DNA of 64,000 bases, from assembly GCF_005144585.1 (NCBI RefSeq), contig NZ_SSMQ01000011.1:62001-126000 (forward strand), read 5' to 3'. A program made the position numbers and the translations under genes. Every line of letters begins with the position of its first letter. Within the stretch, counting starts at the first letter, position 1. Of this stretch, positions 20,814 through 29,558 are shown in pieces. The notes under the pieces are model-generated. The model was given only the letters and a program-made list of their open reading frames with translations. It did not search any database and was not told the origin of the DNA. The DNA comes from Polyangium fumosum. GTDB taxonomy: Bacteria > Myxococcota_A > Polyangia > Polyangiales > Polyangiaceae.

Positions 20814-22436
20814 CTACGGGGTCGGCGGCGCGGGTGGTGTGGGTGGAGGCAGTGGAGGCGGCGGAGGCGGCGGAGGTGGTGGAGGCGGTGGGGGCGGGCC
20901 CACGGAGGCGAGCGACGTGAGGGCGGGCGGAGGCGAGACGGACGCGGAGGCCGCGGGGATCATCGCGCCCGACCCGGAGGGCTTCATCTCGGCGCGGAGT
21001 TTGTCCCGCTCGTCGGTGCACGTCTTCTGCTCGGCGACTCCGCGCTCCCGCTCCTCGGTAAGCTTCTTCAGCTCCTCGGCCCTCTTCTCGGCGAGGGCCT
21101 TCTGCTCGTCGCGCTCGTTTCCCAGGACGACGCGCTGTTTGTCCCACTCGGCCTCGCGGCCCTTCCACTCGGCCTCGGCCTTCTCGGCGGTCTCCTCGCA
21201 CGTCTGCAGGCGCGCCGCGCCCTGGTCGCGGAGCCTCTTGATCTCGATGGCGCAGTCGAGCTCGCTGCCCGACTCGCAGAGCTTCATCTGCGCGTCGAGC
21301 TGCTCGTCACAGAGTTTCTTGTCCTTGCCCCAGGACGCCTTGCACTTGCCGACGTCCGTCATCGCCGTCTTGTAGGAGGCGTTGCAGATCTCGATCTGAT
21401 CGAACTGCCGCGCGCCTTCGGCCCGCGCGCGTTCGAGCTCGGTTGCGAGCTTGAAGGTTTCCCGTTTGGAGAAGGCGACGACGGCGCCCGCGGCGGCGAG
21501 GAGCAGGAGCGCGCCCGCCGACACGCGGAAGGCCTGGAGCGCGGCGCGTTGTTTTTGCCGTTGCCGCTCCTCGGCGCGGGTGATCGCGCGCTCCGGTTCG
21601 AGCAGGACGTCGAGCTCCTCGGCGAGCTCGCTCATCGCCGGCCGCTCGCGCGGATCGTGCGAGAGCCACCGCGCGAGCGCCTGATCGATCATGCCGCGCG
21701 CCTCGCCCCGCACGTCGGGGAGCGCGCCCGCGGGCAGGGGGTGTTTCGCGCGGACGTCGAGCGCCCGTTCGAGGTCGTCCATCGTGTTCGCCGAGGCGCC
21801 CGGGAAGTGGTCCTCGCCGACGAGCGAGACGAGCAGCGTCGCGGCGAGGCAATAGGTGTCCATCTTCTCGCTGATGGGCAGATCCCCGGGGTTGCCCTTC
21901 ATCGCGGCGAGCTGCTCCGGCGAGGCGTAGAGCGCCGTGCCCGCGACGAACGTGCCCTCGCGCTCCGCCGCGACGCCGAGGTCGAGCAAGATCGGGTGCA
22001 CGCGCCCGCCGAACGTGGCCAGGAAGATGTTGTCTGGCTTGATGTCCTGATGCCGGAGGCCCGCCGCGTGGAGCGCTTCGAGGCCGCGGGCGATCGCGAG
22101 GACGACGTCGTGGGCCTCGCGCAGGCCGAGGGGCCCGCGTTCGAGCCGCTCGGCGAGGGTCTCGCCGCGGTAGACGGGCATCGTCAGCCACACGTACTCG
22201 GGCGTCGTGCCGTGGTCCTTCATCTGGACGACGTTCGGGTGGCCGACCGTCGCCAGCATGACGAGCTCGCGCTCGACGTTGCGGCCGGCGAAGTGCGATC
22301 GCGGCAGGATCTTCAGCGCGACCTGGTGCTCGGGGACGTCCTCGCGCTGGGCGACGTAGACCTTGCCGAACATGCCGGCGCCGAGCAGGCGCTTCAGGCG
22401 GTAGACGCCGCCCACGACGTCGTCGATGGTCGGCAT
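20814..22436 (-). CDS. Non-RD Ser/Thr protein kinase with Cys-containing coiled coil and polyproline tail
   Basis: About 540 residues from ATG 22436. The kinase domain spans about 11-275: Gly loop GAGMFGKV, VALKIL (Lys42), then HQDIKPDN in place of HRDLKPEN (about 129-136) and DLG in place of DFG (152-154). The Arg before the catalytic Asp is therefore missing and activation is unlikely to need loop phosphorylation. A membrane helix follows (303-322), then a long charged coiled coil (about 326-485) with seven Cys residues, and a tail with about 14 consecutive prolines. The start is uncertain because the frame is open upstream to 22820 and no good ribosome-binding site was found. It is divergent from the stress protein gene. 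Confidence 0.85.
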   Translation of the reverse strand: MPTIDDVVGGVYRLKRLLGAGMFGKVYVAQREDVPEHQVALKILPRSHFAGRNVERELVMLATVGHPNVVQMKDHGTTPEYVWLTMPVYRGETLAERLERGPLGLREAHDVVLAIARGLEALHAAGLRHQDIKPDNIFLATFGGRVHPILLDLGVAAEREGTFVAGTALYASPEQLAAMKGNPGDLPISEKMDTYCLAATLLVSLVGEDHFPGASANTMDDLERALDVRAKHPLPAGALPDVRGEARGMIDQALARWLSHDPRERPAMSELAEELDVLLEPERAITRAEERQRQKQRAALQAFRVSAGALLLLAAAGAVVAFSKRETFKLATELERARAEGARQFDQIEICNASYKTAMTDVGKCKASWGKDKKLCDEQLDAQMKLCESGSELDCAIEIKRLRDQGAARLQTCEETAEKAEAEWKGREAEWDKQRVVLGNERDEQKALAEKRAEELKKLTEERERGVAEQKTCTDERDKLRAEMKPSGSGAMIPAASASVSPPPALTSLASVGPPPPPPPPPPPPPPPLPPPTPPAPPTP

Positions 22437-22758
22437 GATGACCACCGAGGGCGGGCTCGCGCTCTCGTGCGGGAGGGCCCCGGCGCGCTGGGAGTCGTCC
22501 ACGACGGTCACGGCGTAGGCGTGCACGGTGACGGTGGCGCGGAGGTTCGAGCTCTTCACGGCGAGAACGAGCGTACCGCGATGCCTCCCCGCGCCGCGAG
22601 AAAGCAGCAGCGCGCCGCGCGCTGGCTCGGCGCATGCAAGCCCCTCGGGCAGTCCCTGGCAGCCGAGCAAGGACGTGCCGCTCGGGGCAAGATCTCCCCG
22701 TTGCGTGGTTCGGGGTGAGCTTGCAACCTGCGCTCCCCAGGGAAAAGGAGCATCGTCC
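22437..22758. other. Divergent intergenic region, no gene recognised
   Basis: These 322 bases separate the non-RD kinase (minus) from the universal stress protein (plus). Short frames on both strands are open but show no protein-like composition. AAAAGGAG at 22743-22750 is the ribosome-binding site of the stress protein gene. I see no clear promoter or palindrome. If the kinase starts further upstream, part of this gap would be coding. Confidence 0.4.
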
Positions 22759-23190
22759 ATGACGACGGGAGCGAACGTGAAACTGCTGGTCCCCATCGAC
22801 TTCGAAGCCGCATCGGCCAAGGCGCTCGCGCTGGCGAAGGATCTCGCCGCGCGCCTCGGCGGCCAGGTCGTGCTGGTGCACGCCTACCAGCTCCCGGTCT
22901 ACACGTACCCGGGCCTCGAACCGACGCTTCTCCCCGGCTTCCACACGGAGGTGGCCGCGGCGGCGCAACGCGCGGTGGAGCAACTCGCGCAGCAGGAAGG
23001 CGTGTCCGCGGTGCTGCGCCAGGGCGATCCCGCGACGGAGGTGCTCGCGGCAGCGGAGGAGCTCGGCGCGACGATGATCGTCATGGGCACGCACGGGCGC
23101 ACCGGCGTCGCACACCTGATCCTCGGCAGCGTGGCGGAGAAGATCGTGCGGAAGAGCCCGGTCCCCGTGGTGACAGTGCGGGAGGACTGA
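22759..23190 (+). CDS. Universal stress protein (UspA family, ATP-binding type)
   Basis: 143 residues from ATG 22759, which follows a strong AAAAGGAG with 8-base spacing. It is a single Usp domain: KLLVPIDFEAASAKAL at the N-terminus, LVHAY at strand 2, and the C-terminal ATP-binding loop MGTHGRTGVAHLILGSVAEK, which fits the G-2x-G-9x-G-S/T pattern of the ATP-binding UspFG/MJ0577 branch. Such proteins accumulate in growth arrest and stress and act as cytoplasmic regulators; the target here is unknown. The gene is followed 19 bases later by the phosphatidyltransferase gene, so the two may be co-transcribed. Confidence 0.95.
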   Translation: MTTGANVKLLVPIDFEAASAKALALAKDLAARLGGQVVLVHAYQLPVYTYPGLEPTLLPGFHTEVAAAAQRAVEQLAQQEGVSAVLRQGDPATEVLAAAEELGATMIVMGTHGRTGVAHLILGSVAEKIVRKSPVPVVTVRED

Positions 23191-23209
23191 ACGACCCGGG
23201 GGGGTTCGG

Positions 23210-23782
23210 ATGCCGCAGTACCGTCTCGCTGATCTCGGCCTTCTGCCGAACGTCCTCAGCGCGTTGCGCCTGCCGCTCGCGGCGGTCTTCCCGTTCGTCG
23301 TCGACGACGTGCGGGCCGCGCTCGCGGTGCTGTTCGCGGCTGCGCTGACGGACGTGCTCGACGGGTGGCTCGCGCGGCGGCGGGGGCAGCTCACGGCCGT
23401 GGGGGCGGTCGTGGATCCGATCGCGGACAAGGTCTTCGCGGTGACCGTGGTGGTGACGTTGCTCTACACCCGGCGCATGCCCGCGTGGGCGCCCCTGGCC
23501 TTGCTTTCGCGCGAGATCCTGGAGGCGCCGCTGCTCGCGTGGGTGCTCGTGAGCCCGAGGTTCCGCGGGGCGCGGCGGGCGGGGGCGCGGGCGAACGTGC
23601 CGGGCAAGCTCGCGACGTGCGTGCAGTTCGTCGCGGTGGTCACGGCGATCACGGCGCCCCATCTCGTGGAGGGCGCGCTCGTCGCGTCGGCGTGCGTGGG
23701 GACCTTGGCGGGCGCGTCGTACTGGACGCGCGAGATCGAGCGGGCGCGGAGGCTCGCGGGCGGATCGCCGCGCGGCACCTGA
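23210..23782 (+). CDS. CDP-alcohol phosphatidyltransferase (PgsA/Cls-like)
   Basis: 190-residue membrane protein with several hydrophobic helices. The full catalytic signature D-x2-D-G-x2-A-R-x8-G-x3-D-x3-D is seen at residues 48-73 (DVLDGWLARR...G65...D69...D73). These aspartates bind the divalent metal and CDP-diacylglycerol. The family joins CDP-diacylglycerol to an alcohol to make phosphatidylglycerophosphate, phosphatidylserine, phosphatidylinositol phosphate or cardiolipin. The short length and the N-terminal LLPNVLSALRLPLA resemble PgsA or actinobacterial-type cardiolipin synthase. Which alcohol it uses is not clear from sequence. A GGGGGG run just upstream of the ATG may serve as a weak ribosome-binding site. 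Confidence 0.9.
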   Translation: MPQYRLADLGLLPNVLSALRLPLAAVFPFVVDDVRAALAVLFAAALTDVLDGWLARRRGQLTAVGAVVDPIADKVFAVTVVVTLLYTRRMPAWAPLALLSREILEAPLLAWVLVSPRFRGARRAGARANVPGKLATCVQFVAVVTAITAPHLVEGALVASACVGTLAGASYWTREIERARRLAGGSPRGT

Positions 23783-23866
23783 GGCGCACGAGCCCCTTCG
23801 CGCGCGACGCGGGCCCATGTAACGTGGCTGCCGCGATCCGAAGGGCCTCCTCGACCAGGACGAACG

Positions 23867-24805
23867 ATGCGACCGAAAGTGATCTTCGCGCTCTCCAGCG
23901 TGATCCTCGGGCTCTTGCCGGCTTGTTCCGCGGGCGCGCAAGCGCGCTCCTACGCGGCGCCCTCGCGATCGATGGGCGATGTGAGCACGCCCGCGGAGAT
24001 CGTGGCCGTCGGCGGAGAGGAATCGCGCGAGGAAGCGCTTACGGTGAGCGGCGGCGATGAAGATGGGATCTCGCTCGCGAGCACGCTGGGAGGCGCCGCG
24101 CTGGGCCTGCGGCAGGCGGAAGGAAATGCGGCCCCCGCGCCTCCGCCGCCGCCGGCGGGGTCGAAGAAGGACCAGGCACCCCCGAAGGAGGCGCCCGGCG
24201 CGCAGACGGCGCCGAGCAGCGAGGCGACGGGCAAGAAGCTCGAAGGCGACGGCACGGTGGCCGTGATGCGCGCGCCGATGCTCGTCTACACGGCCCGCGT
24301 GAACATGGCCGTCTACGAGGTGAAGAGCTCGCTCGGCGAGGTCGAGTCGCTCGCGCGGAGCCTCGGCGGCTTCCTCGCGCGGAGGAACGATCAGTCGATC
24401 ACGATCCGCGTGCCGGCCGGCCGCTTCGACGAGGCGATCCGGCGCATCGAGAAGCTCGGCGACATGCTCTCGCGCGACGTACAGGTCGAGGACGTGACCG
24501 AGGAGTTCCACGACACCGAGATCCGCCTGAAGAACGCGCGCGCCGTGCGCGAGCGGCTGGAGCAGCTCCTCGCGAAGGCGACGAAGGTCGAGGAGTCGAT
24601 CCAGATCGAGAAGGAGCTCGAGCGCGTCGCCGAGACCATCGACCGGCTCGAAGGGCGCATGAAGTTCCTGCGCGATCGCGCGGCGTTCTCGACCATCACG
24701 GTGACGTTCCAGCCGCAGAGCTCGGCCGAGCTCGGCAAGCGTCGCTTCAACCTGCCCGTGCCCTGGATCTACGAGCTCGGCCTCGGCCGGCTGCTCAGCC
24801 TGTGA
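23867..24805 (+). CDS. DUF4349 lipoprotein
   Basis: 312 residues with an N-terminal lipoprotein signal (VILGLLPACS; Cys about residue 20), then a long low-complexity spacer rich in Pro, Ala and Lys (about 30-130), and a DUF4349 domain. The domain shows TARVNMAVYEVKSSLGEVESLA, a beta strand ITIRVPAGRFDEAI, and a long coiled coil (about 215-265) before TITVTFQP. In relatives a C-terminal membrane helix follows, but here the tail is short and only mildly hydrophobic. The protein is probably lipid-anchored in the envelope. It overlaps the next lipoprotein gene by 4 bases (GTGA). Function unknown; DUF4349 is widespread. Confidence 0.85.
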   Translation: MRPKVIFALSSVILGLLPACSAGAQARSYAAPSRSMGDVSTPAEIVAVGGEESREEALTVSGGDEDGISLASTLGGAALGLRQAEGNAAPAPPPPPAGSKKDQAPPKEAPGAQTAPSSEATGKKLEGDGTVAVMRAPMLVYTARVNMAVYEVKSSLGEVESLARSLGGFLARRNDQSITIRVPAGRFDEAIRRIEKLGDMLSRDVQVEDVTEEFHDTEIRLKNARAVRERLEQLLAKATKVEESIQIEKELERVAETIDRLEGRMKFLRDRAAFSTITVTFQPQSSAELGKRRFNLPVPWIYELGLGRLLSL

Positions 24806-25281
24806 CGGAGGGTTTCGTGCGATTCCGACTTGGATCCATCGCTCTGTTCGCCCTGCTGCTCGTCTCGGCCTGCCGCCCCTTCGAGCCGGCCACGCCGCCC
24901 GGCTTCGTCGAGCTCGAAGACCGGTACGGCCGCTCCGAGTACCGCGCCACGACAGCCGACGGCGTGGTGATCGGCATCCGCGCGTTCGACAACGATCCCA
25001 AGGGCGAGCGCGCGTTCTGGGTGCGCGCCCTCGAGAACCGCACGCGTGACATGGGCGGCTACGCGCTGCTCGAAAAACGCGAGGTCAAGGATCGCGCCGG
25101 TCTCACGGGGACGCAGCTCCGCTTCGGTCACGATGAGGGCGACGAGCCGTACCTCTACTACCTGACGGTCTTCGTGACCGACGATCGCGTATTCATCCTC
25201 GAAGCGGGCGGGGCGCGGGCGCAGATGCAGCGGCTCGCCGAGCAGATCGACTGGTCGGTGAAGAATTTCCTCCATCGCTGA
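24802..25281 (+). CDS. Small lipoprotein of unknown function
   Basis: 159 residues, GTG start overlapping the upstream stop by 4 bases. The signal peptide FRLGSIALFALLLVSAC ends in a good lipobox with Cys at about residue 24. The mature part is a compact alpha/beta domain of about 135 residues (FVELEDRYGRSEYRATTADGVV ... YLYYLTVFVTDDRVFILEAGG ... IDWSVKNFL). It resembles a small domain used to store a serum-amyloid-like or 'PsbP-like' fold, but no family can be named with confidence. The overlap with the DUF4349 gene indicates translational coupling and probably a shared envelope function. It is followed by an 87-base gap with a new promoter. Confidence 0.75.
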   Translation: MTEGFVRFRLGSIALFALLLVSACRPFEPATPPGFVELEDRYGRSEYRATTADGVVIGIRAFDNDPKGERAFWVRALENRTRDMGGYALLEKREVKDRAGLTGTQLRFGHDEGDEPYLYYLTVFVTDDRVFILEAGGARAQMQRLAEQIDWSVKNFLHR

Positions 25282-25352
25282 CGCCATAGCTCGGCCCGTC
25301 CGCGCGGAGCCCCCGCGCGCTCGCGACGCGTCTTGCTTGCGCTCGGCCCCTT

Positions 25353-25361
25353 TGCTACCCC
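25353..25361 (+). promoter_or_regulatory. TGCTA extended -10, leaderless-type promoter
   Basis: TGCTACCCC at 25353-25361 has a TG-N-TA extended -10 form. Its hexamer ends exactly 7 bases before the GTG at 25369, and no Shine-Dalgarno sequence intervenes. This spacing would place transcription start at the start codon itself. The -35 region is not obvious. Confidence 0.4.
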
Positions 25362-25368
25362 GCGTCTG

Positions 25369-26043
25369 GTGCGTCACCTCCTCCCGTTCGACCTTCGGCT
25401 CCATCGCCCGCGGCCAAGGTCGCTCGCCGGCGTCGCGTTCCTCTTGCCTGCGCTCCTCGCTGCGCCGGCGTTCGCGCACGGCGGGGGCGTGGCGAGCCCT
25501 CCGATCGAGGTCCCGCCGCCGCCGCCCGGCGACGGCGCGACGGCAGTCGGCGTCCTGAAAGACGTCGAAGCCAAGGCCCAGGATCCACGCTCGAAGAAGG
25601 CCGTCGCGGACGCGATCACGCGCTCGAAGAAGGCGCTCGAACGGGCGCACGGCGCGCGCGCGTCGGGGGACGTCCCGCACGCCCGGATCCTCGACGGGGT
25701 CGCGCTCGAATGGGCGGAGACGGCGCGGGATCTGCTCCGCGCGGCGGAAGCCGAGCAGGCGGCCGCGGCCGTCGCCGAGAAGGCGAAGGAGGCCTCGACG
25801 CAAGCCGAACGCGCGCGCGCGTTGCTCGAAGAGACGCAGGCGCGGAGAGGCCGCGCCGAGGCCGAGCTCGAGCGCGCGACGGCCGAGGAAAAAGGAGCCC
25901 GCGAGGCCGCGGCGAAGGCCGAGGAGGCGCGCATCGCCGGGGGCAAGGGCAAGGACAAACCGGCCAAGAAGGACGACGCCAAGGCCCCGAAGAAGGCCGG
26001 CGGCGGCGCGGCCGCGGTCCCGAAGAAGGGGAAGGGGAAGTGA
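25369..26043 (+). CDS. Exported coiled-coil protein, unknown function
   Basis: 224 residues from GTG 25369. This start gives a normal signal peptide (SLAGVAFLLPALLAAPAFA), unlike the longer frame from 25333. The mature protein has a Pro-rich patch (about 45-60), then an Ala/Glu/Arg/Lys-rich coiled coil over about 60-190, and a Lys/Gly/Pro-rich basic tail. It overlaps the OmpA-like lipoprotein gene by one base (TGATG), so the two are translationally coupled and probably work together in the periplasm. The high Ala and Lys content means similarity searches will give compositional hits. I cannot assign a family. Confidence 0.75.
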   Translation: MRHLLPFDLRLHRPRPRSLAGVAFLLPALLAAPAFAHGGGVASPPIEVPPPPPGDGATAVGVLKDVEAKAQDPRSKKAVADAITRSKKALERAHGARASGDVPHARILDGVALEWAETARDLLRAAEAEQAAAAVAEKAKEASTQAERARALLEETQARRGRAEAELERATAEEKGAREAAAKAEEARIAGGKGKDKPAKKDDAKAPKKAGGGAAAVPKKGKGK

Positions 26044-27203
26044 TGAAGCGAATGCTCCTCGTGGCGCTCGTCGCGCTCGCCTCGGCGTGCGCCCCGGTGC
26101 CGCGCCCGCCGATCCTCTCCGAGGTCGACGCCGTCGATCAGGGCGCCGCGGCGAAGGAGGCGCGTGATCTCGCGCCGCTCGCTTATGCGCGCGCCGAAAA
26201 ACACCGGAAGGAGGCGCATGCCGCGTTCGAGGCCGGCGACGTCGCGGGCGCGCAGCTCCACGCCGAGTGGGCGCTCGCCGCGTACGCCCACGCCCACACG
26301 CTCGCCCGCGTCGCGCGCGCCGAGGCCGACGCGAAGAGCACCGAGGCAGAGCTCGCTGCGCGACAAGCCGAGCTCTCGTCGCTCGACGGCGAGCAGACCC
26401 GCGCGGCCGCCGAGGTCGCCGCGCTCGAAGCGCGCATCAAGGTCGCCCGCGACGCGCAGCCCGTCGCGCCGTCCGGCCCCGCGGACGCGGCGCGCGAGAA
26501 GGCCCGCGTGGCCGCGGCGCGCTCGCTCGCCCTCGAAGCACGCATGCTCTGCACGGCGGCGCGCCTGCTCTTGCCCGAGGTCCCGGCGCCGAAGGCGGAC
26601 GTGCCCGCGCCCGTCGGCGCGCCGACCCGCGAGACGCTCGTCACCGAGCTCGACGAGGCCCAGCCCATCGTGAAGAAGCTCGACGAGTCGCTCGCGCAGA
26701 CGGGCCCTGCGCCGATCGATCTCGCGACACGCGCCCGTTCGAGTTGCCTCACCGCGCTGACGGGCATGCGCCGCGCGATGACGCCGGTCACGCGCGCGCC
26801 GGGCGCGGGGGACGCGCTCCTCGGCGAGATCTCCGCCACGCGGGCGTTTTCGCCGTCGCGCGACGATCGCGGCATCGTGGTCACGCTGCGCAACCTCTTC
26901 GCCGGGGACAAGCTCACGCCGGCCGCGACCGAGCAGATCACGCGGCTCGGCAAGCTCGCGGCGCAGAACCCGCGGTTCCCGCTCGCGGTCGTCGTGCACC
27001 AGGACAAGGAGCCCGCGGCGAAGGAACAGGCGGCCGTGAAGGCGCGCGCGGACGCCGTCGCGGCGGCGCTCCGGGGGGCGAACGCGCCGCGGGTCGACGT
27101 CGTCCTCGCGGGCGCGGCCGCGCCCGTCGTCGATCCTGCGGGCAGCGATCGGGCGCGCAACGCGCGCGTCGAGATCGTCTTCGTCACCCCCGAGACATTC
27201 TAG
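26043..27203 (+). CDS. Lipoprotein with coiled coil and OmpA-like C-terminal domain
   Basis: 386 residues. The signal peptide MKRMLLVALVALASACAP has a lipobox with Cys at about 16. Residues about 30-130 are an Ala-rich helical region like DUF4398 (tandem helices with AGDVAGAQLHAEWALAAYAHA), followed by a longer helical region, and the last 120 residues resemble an OmpA/MotB peptidoglycan-binding domain (GIVVTLRNLFAGDKLTPAA ... KARADAVAAAL ... RARNARVEIVFV). The match to OmpA is weak around the usual GHTD motif, where VVHQD is found. It is probably outer-membrane-anchored and contacts peptidoglycan, tethering the envelope with its coupled neighbour. Confidence 0.78.
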   Translation: MKRMLLVALVALASACAPVPRPPILSEVDAVDQGAAAKEARDLAPLAYARAEKHRKEAHAAFEAGDVAGAQLHAEWALAAYAHAHTLARVARAEADAKSTEAELAARQAELSSLDGEQTRAAAEVAALEARIKVARDAQPVAPSGPADAAREKARVAAARSLALEARMLCTAARLLLPEVPAPKADVPAPVGAPTRETLVTELDEAQPIVKKLDESLAQTGPAPIDLATRARSSCLTALTGMRRAMTPVTRAPGAGDALLGEISATRAFSPSRDDRGIVVTLRNLFAGDKLTPAATEQITRLGKLAAQNPRFPLAVVVHQDKEPAAKEQAAVKARADAVAAALRGANAPRVDVVLAGAAAPVVDPAGSDRARNARVEIVFVTPETF

Positions 27204-27245
27204 TAGCATGCCCCCGCGCGCGTCGTTTTTGCGCATGAGGTCCCG

Positions 27246-28106
27246 ATGCGTTCGAGCTGGCTCGCTTCTCTGATCGTCCCTGCTGCCCTCGTGGCGACGC
27301 TGCCTGCGTGTGAGGACAACACGAAGGAACAGGAGCAGGCCGCGGGCTACGTGCTCGACAAGCTCGTGCCCGTCGCGAACGAGGACGCCGGGCAGGTGCG
27401 CCGCGGCCTGCCCGAGGGCGCGAAGAAGCTCGGCGAGGTCGTCGACGCCGATCCCGGGGCGAACCTCGTCGCCCTGCAGAAGGCCGTCCGCGGGGCGCGC
27501 GCGTCGGTGAAGGATCTCGACATCGCGAAGAGCACCTTCTTCACCTTCGTCGACACCACGGGCATCGCGCTGCGCAGCGAGGCCGATCCGGATCTGCTCG
27601 CGCAGAAGTCGGTCCTCTCGTCGTTCCCCACGCTGAAGAAGGGCCTCGAACCGAGCGCCGGCCTCGTCGAGGCGTGGGGCGAGATGCAGGAGATGCGCGG
27701 CGTGCGCACGGGGCCCGACACGCAGTGGGTCGTGGCGCATCCCGTGAAGGACAAGGAAGGCCAGGTGAAGGGCATGTTCGTCACCGGCTGGTCTTTCCGG
27801 CGCTTCGCGCTTCGCCTCGAAGAGATGGCGAAGCGCGAGCTGCTCGACCGCGCCGAGCGTGAGAAGCAGAAGAACGTCCCGATCGTCTATGTCTTCCTCG
27901 TCCGCGAAGGGAAGGCCTACGGCGCGCCCGTCACGCCCGACGTCAACGCGCAGGCCGTCGAGGGCATGGATCTGGTGAACAAAACGCAGAGCGGCCCCTA
28001 CCGCGGCTCGCTCGAAATCACGAACCGCCCCTACGGCGTCGCGGCCCAGCGCGTGCCCGATCTCGGGGAGGGCACGATCCTCACCGTGATCGCCTCCGCG
28101 ATCTGA
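27246..28106 (+). CDS. Lipoprotein, possible Cache-like sensor domain
   Basis: 286 residues with signal peptide SLIVPAALVATLPAC and Cys at about residue 22. The mature part begins with a helix (DNTKEQEQAAGYVLDKLVPVANEDAGQVRRGL) and continues with STFFTFVDTTGIALRSEADPDLL and TGPDTQWVVAHPVKDKEGQVKGMFVTGWSF. This order of long helix and 'D..G.a.....' followed by 'pv.d..G...G.....' looks like a single Cache domain, a periplasmic ligand-binding fold usually found in sensors. Here there is no membrane helix or output domain; the protein is lipid-anchored. The assignment to Cache is tentative. It is 14 bases upstream of the M28 peptidase gene. Confidence 0.7.
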   Translation: MRSSWLASLIVPAALVATLPACEDNTKEQEQAAGYVLDKLVPVANEDAGQVRRGLPEGAKKLGEVVDADPGANLVALQKAVRGARASVKDLDIAKSTFFTFVDTTGIALRSEADPDLLAQKSVLSSFPTLKKGLEPSAGLVEAWGEMQEMRGVRTGPDTQWVVAHPVKDKEGQVKGMFVTGWSFRRFALRLEEMAKRELLDRAEREKQKNVPIVYVFLVREGKAYGAPVTPDVNAQAVEGMDLVNKTQSGPYRGSLEITNRPYGVAAQRVPDLGEGTILTVIASAI

Positions 28107-28120
28107 AGGCATGAACTGTC

Positions 28121-29440
28121 GTGGCGAGCGAGCCCCCGCCCGCACCTCCGGCCGGTGATCCCGCGGCAAACACGCGACGCAAGCCTCGCTCGCGCCGCCG
28201 CCGGATCGCCACCCTCGTCGTCCTCGCGCTCGCGCTCCTCCTCCTCCTCGATCAGATCGGCGTGCGTGAGCTCTCGGGCCGCGATTTCCCGCAGACCGAC
28301 CCGCTCTCGCCCGCGCTGCGCGTGCATGTCGAGGCGCTCGCCGCGCCCGCGTGGGCCGGCCGTGTCCCCGGCAGCGAGGGCAACGCCGCAGCAGCGCGTT
28401 ACCTTGCCGACTCGCTCGCTGCGGCCGGCGTAAAACCCTTCCCGTCGCTCGGCGGTTACCTCGCGCCGCTCGCCGAGCCGACCTCGCCGCTCGGGCACAA
28501 CGTGCTCGGATGGATCCCGCCCGAAGGCCCGGGTGAGCCGCGCGGCACCGTCGTCCTCGGCGCGCACTTCGATCACCTCGGCAAGACCGACGAGGGCCTC
28601 CTCCTCGGCGCCGACGACAACGCCGCGGCCGTCGCCGTCCTCCTCGGCGCGATCCCTTCGCTCCTCGCGCAGCATCCGCGCCCGTACGGCATCGCCGTCG
28701 CCTTCTTCAACACCGAAGAGTCGCCCTACTTCGGCACGCCCCGCCAGGGCTCGCAGCGCTTCGTCGCTGCGCTCCCCACGGAGATCGGCGGCCTCACCTC
28801 GATCCGCCTCGCCGTCGTCCTCGACCTCATCGGCGGCGTCGTCTGGCGCCGCACCGCGGAGACCATCTTCGCGTGTGGCGCCGAGAAGACCCTCGGCCTC
28901 CCGGCGATCGTCGACGGCGTCCACGAGCCTGGCCTCGACGTTCGCCGCCTCGGCATCCACGCGGTCGAGAACATCCCTGGGTATGCGCCGCAGCCCTTCT
29001 CCGACTACGACGTCTTCCGGGATCACGGCGTCCCGTTCCTCTTCCTCTCCAGCGGCCGCACGCCGCGGTACCACCGCGCCTCGGACCTCCCGGACACGCT
29101 CTTTTACGACCGCATGGCGCGCACCTCGCGCTGGATCGCCTCCCTTGTCCCAGCGCTCGCCGCCGCGCCGCCTGCGCTCTCCTTCGACCCGCGCGGCGAG
29201 GACCTCGCGGCCGATCGCGACACGCTCCGGTTCGCCTTCGACGCGGCCGCCAAGCCCTGGAGCTCGATCCCAGGAACAAGCCCGATCACCGCGGCGCGGA
29301 TCCTCGGCGATCGCAGCCGCCTCGATGCCATGGCCGAGCCGGGCCACGTGTGGACCCCCGAGGATGCCAGGTCGATCGAGCGCGCGAGCTTCCGCCTCCA
29401 GTGCCTGCTTTATCGCTACCCGGTCTGCTTCACGCTTTGA
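28121..29440 (+). CDS. M28-family metallopeptidase, membrane-anchored
   Basis: 439 residues from GTG 28121. A basic, Pro-rich N-terminus is followed by one membrane helix (about 29-44), so the catalytic part should lie in the periplasm. The zinc-binding set of clan MH peptidases is complete: His149 in GAHFDH, bridging Asp165 in GADDNAA, the Glu pair in NTEES (about 198-200), Asp235 in VVLDLIGG, and the late His in RYHRASD (about 323). M28 enzymes are aminopeptidases or carboxypeptidases, and some act as glutaminyl cyclases. The substrate is unknown. It may be co-transcribed with the lipoprotein gene just upstream. Confidence 0.9.
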   Translation: MASEPPPAPPAGDPAANTRRKPRSRRRRIATLVVLALALLLLLDQIGVRELSGRDFPQTDPLSPALRVHVEALAAPAWAGRVPGSEGNAAAARYLADSLAAAGVKPFPSLGGYLAPLAEPTSPLGHNVLGWIPPEGPGEPRGTVVLGAHFDHLGKTDEGLLLGADDNAAAVAVLLGAIPSLLAQHPRPYGIAVAFFNTEESPYFGTPRQGSQRFVAALPTEIGGLTSIRLAVVLDLIGGVVWRRTAETIFACGAEKTLGLPAIVDGVHEPGLDVRRLGIHAVENIPGYAPQPFSDYDVFRDHGVPFLFLSSGRTPRYHRASDLPDTLFYDRMARTSRWIASLVPALAAAPPALSFDPRGEDLAADRDTLRFAFDAAAKPWSSIPGTSPITAARILGDRSRLDAMAEPGHVWTPEDARSIERASFRLQCLLYRYPVCFTL

Positions 29441-29558
29441 CGCTGCGGTTTTGCGTTGTTGCGGAGCCAACGCAAAGCCCCGCCGAACGAACGTGCGGAA
29501 CGACCTCTGCGCGTGCTCATCGCTTCATGCTACGTTCGCTCCCGGAGATTGCTCGAGA

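Noticed and set aside
25374-28169. Minus-strand frame of about 930 codons opposite four lipoprotein and envelope genes
   Set aside because: Composition is Arg/Asp/His-rich shadow sequence, no domain is recognisable, and the plus-strand genes have signal peptides, overlapping starts and normal motifs.
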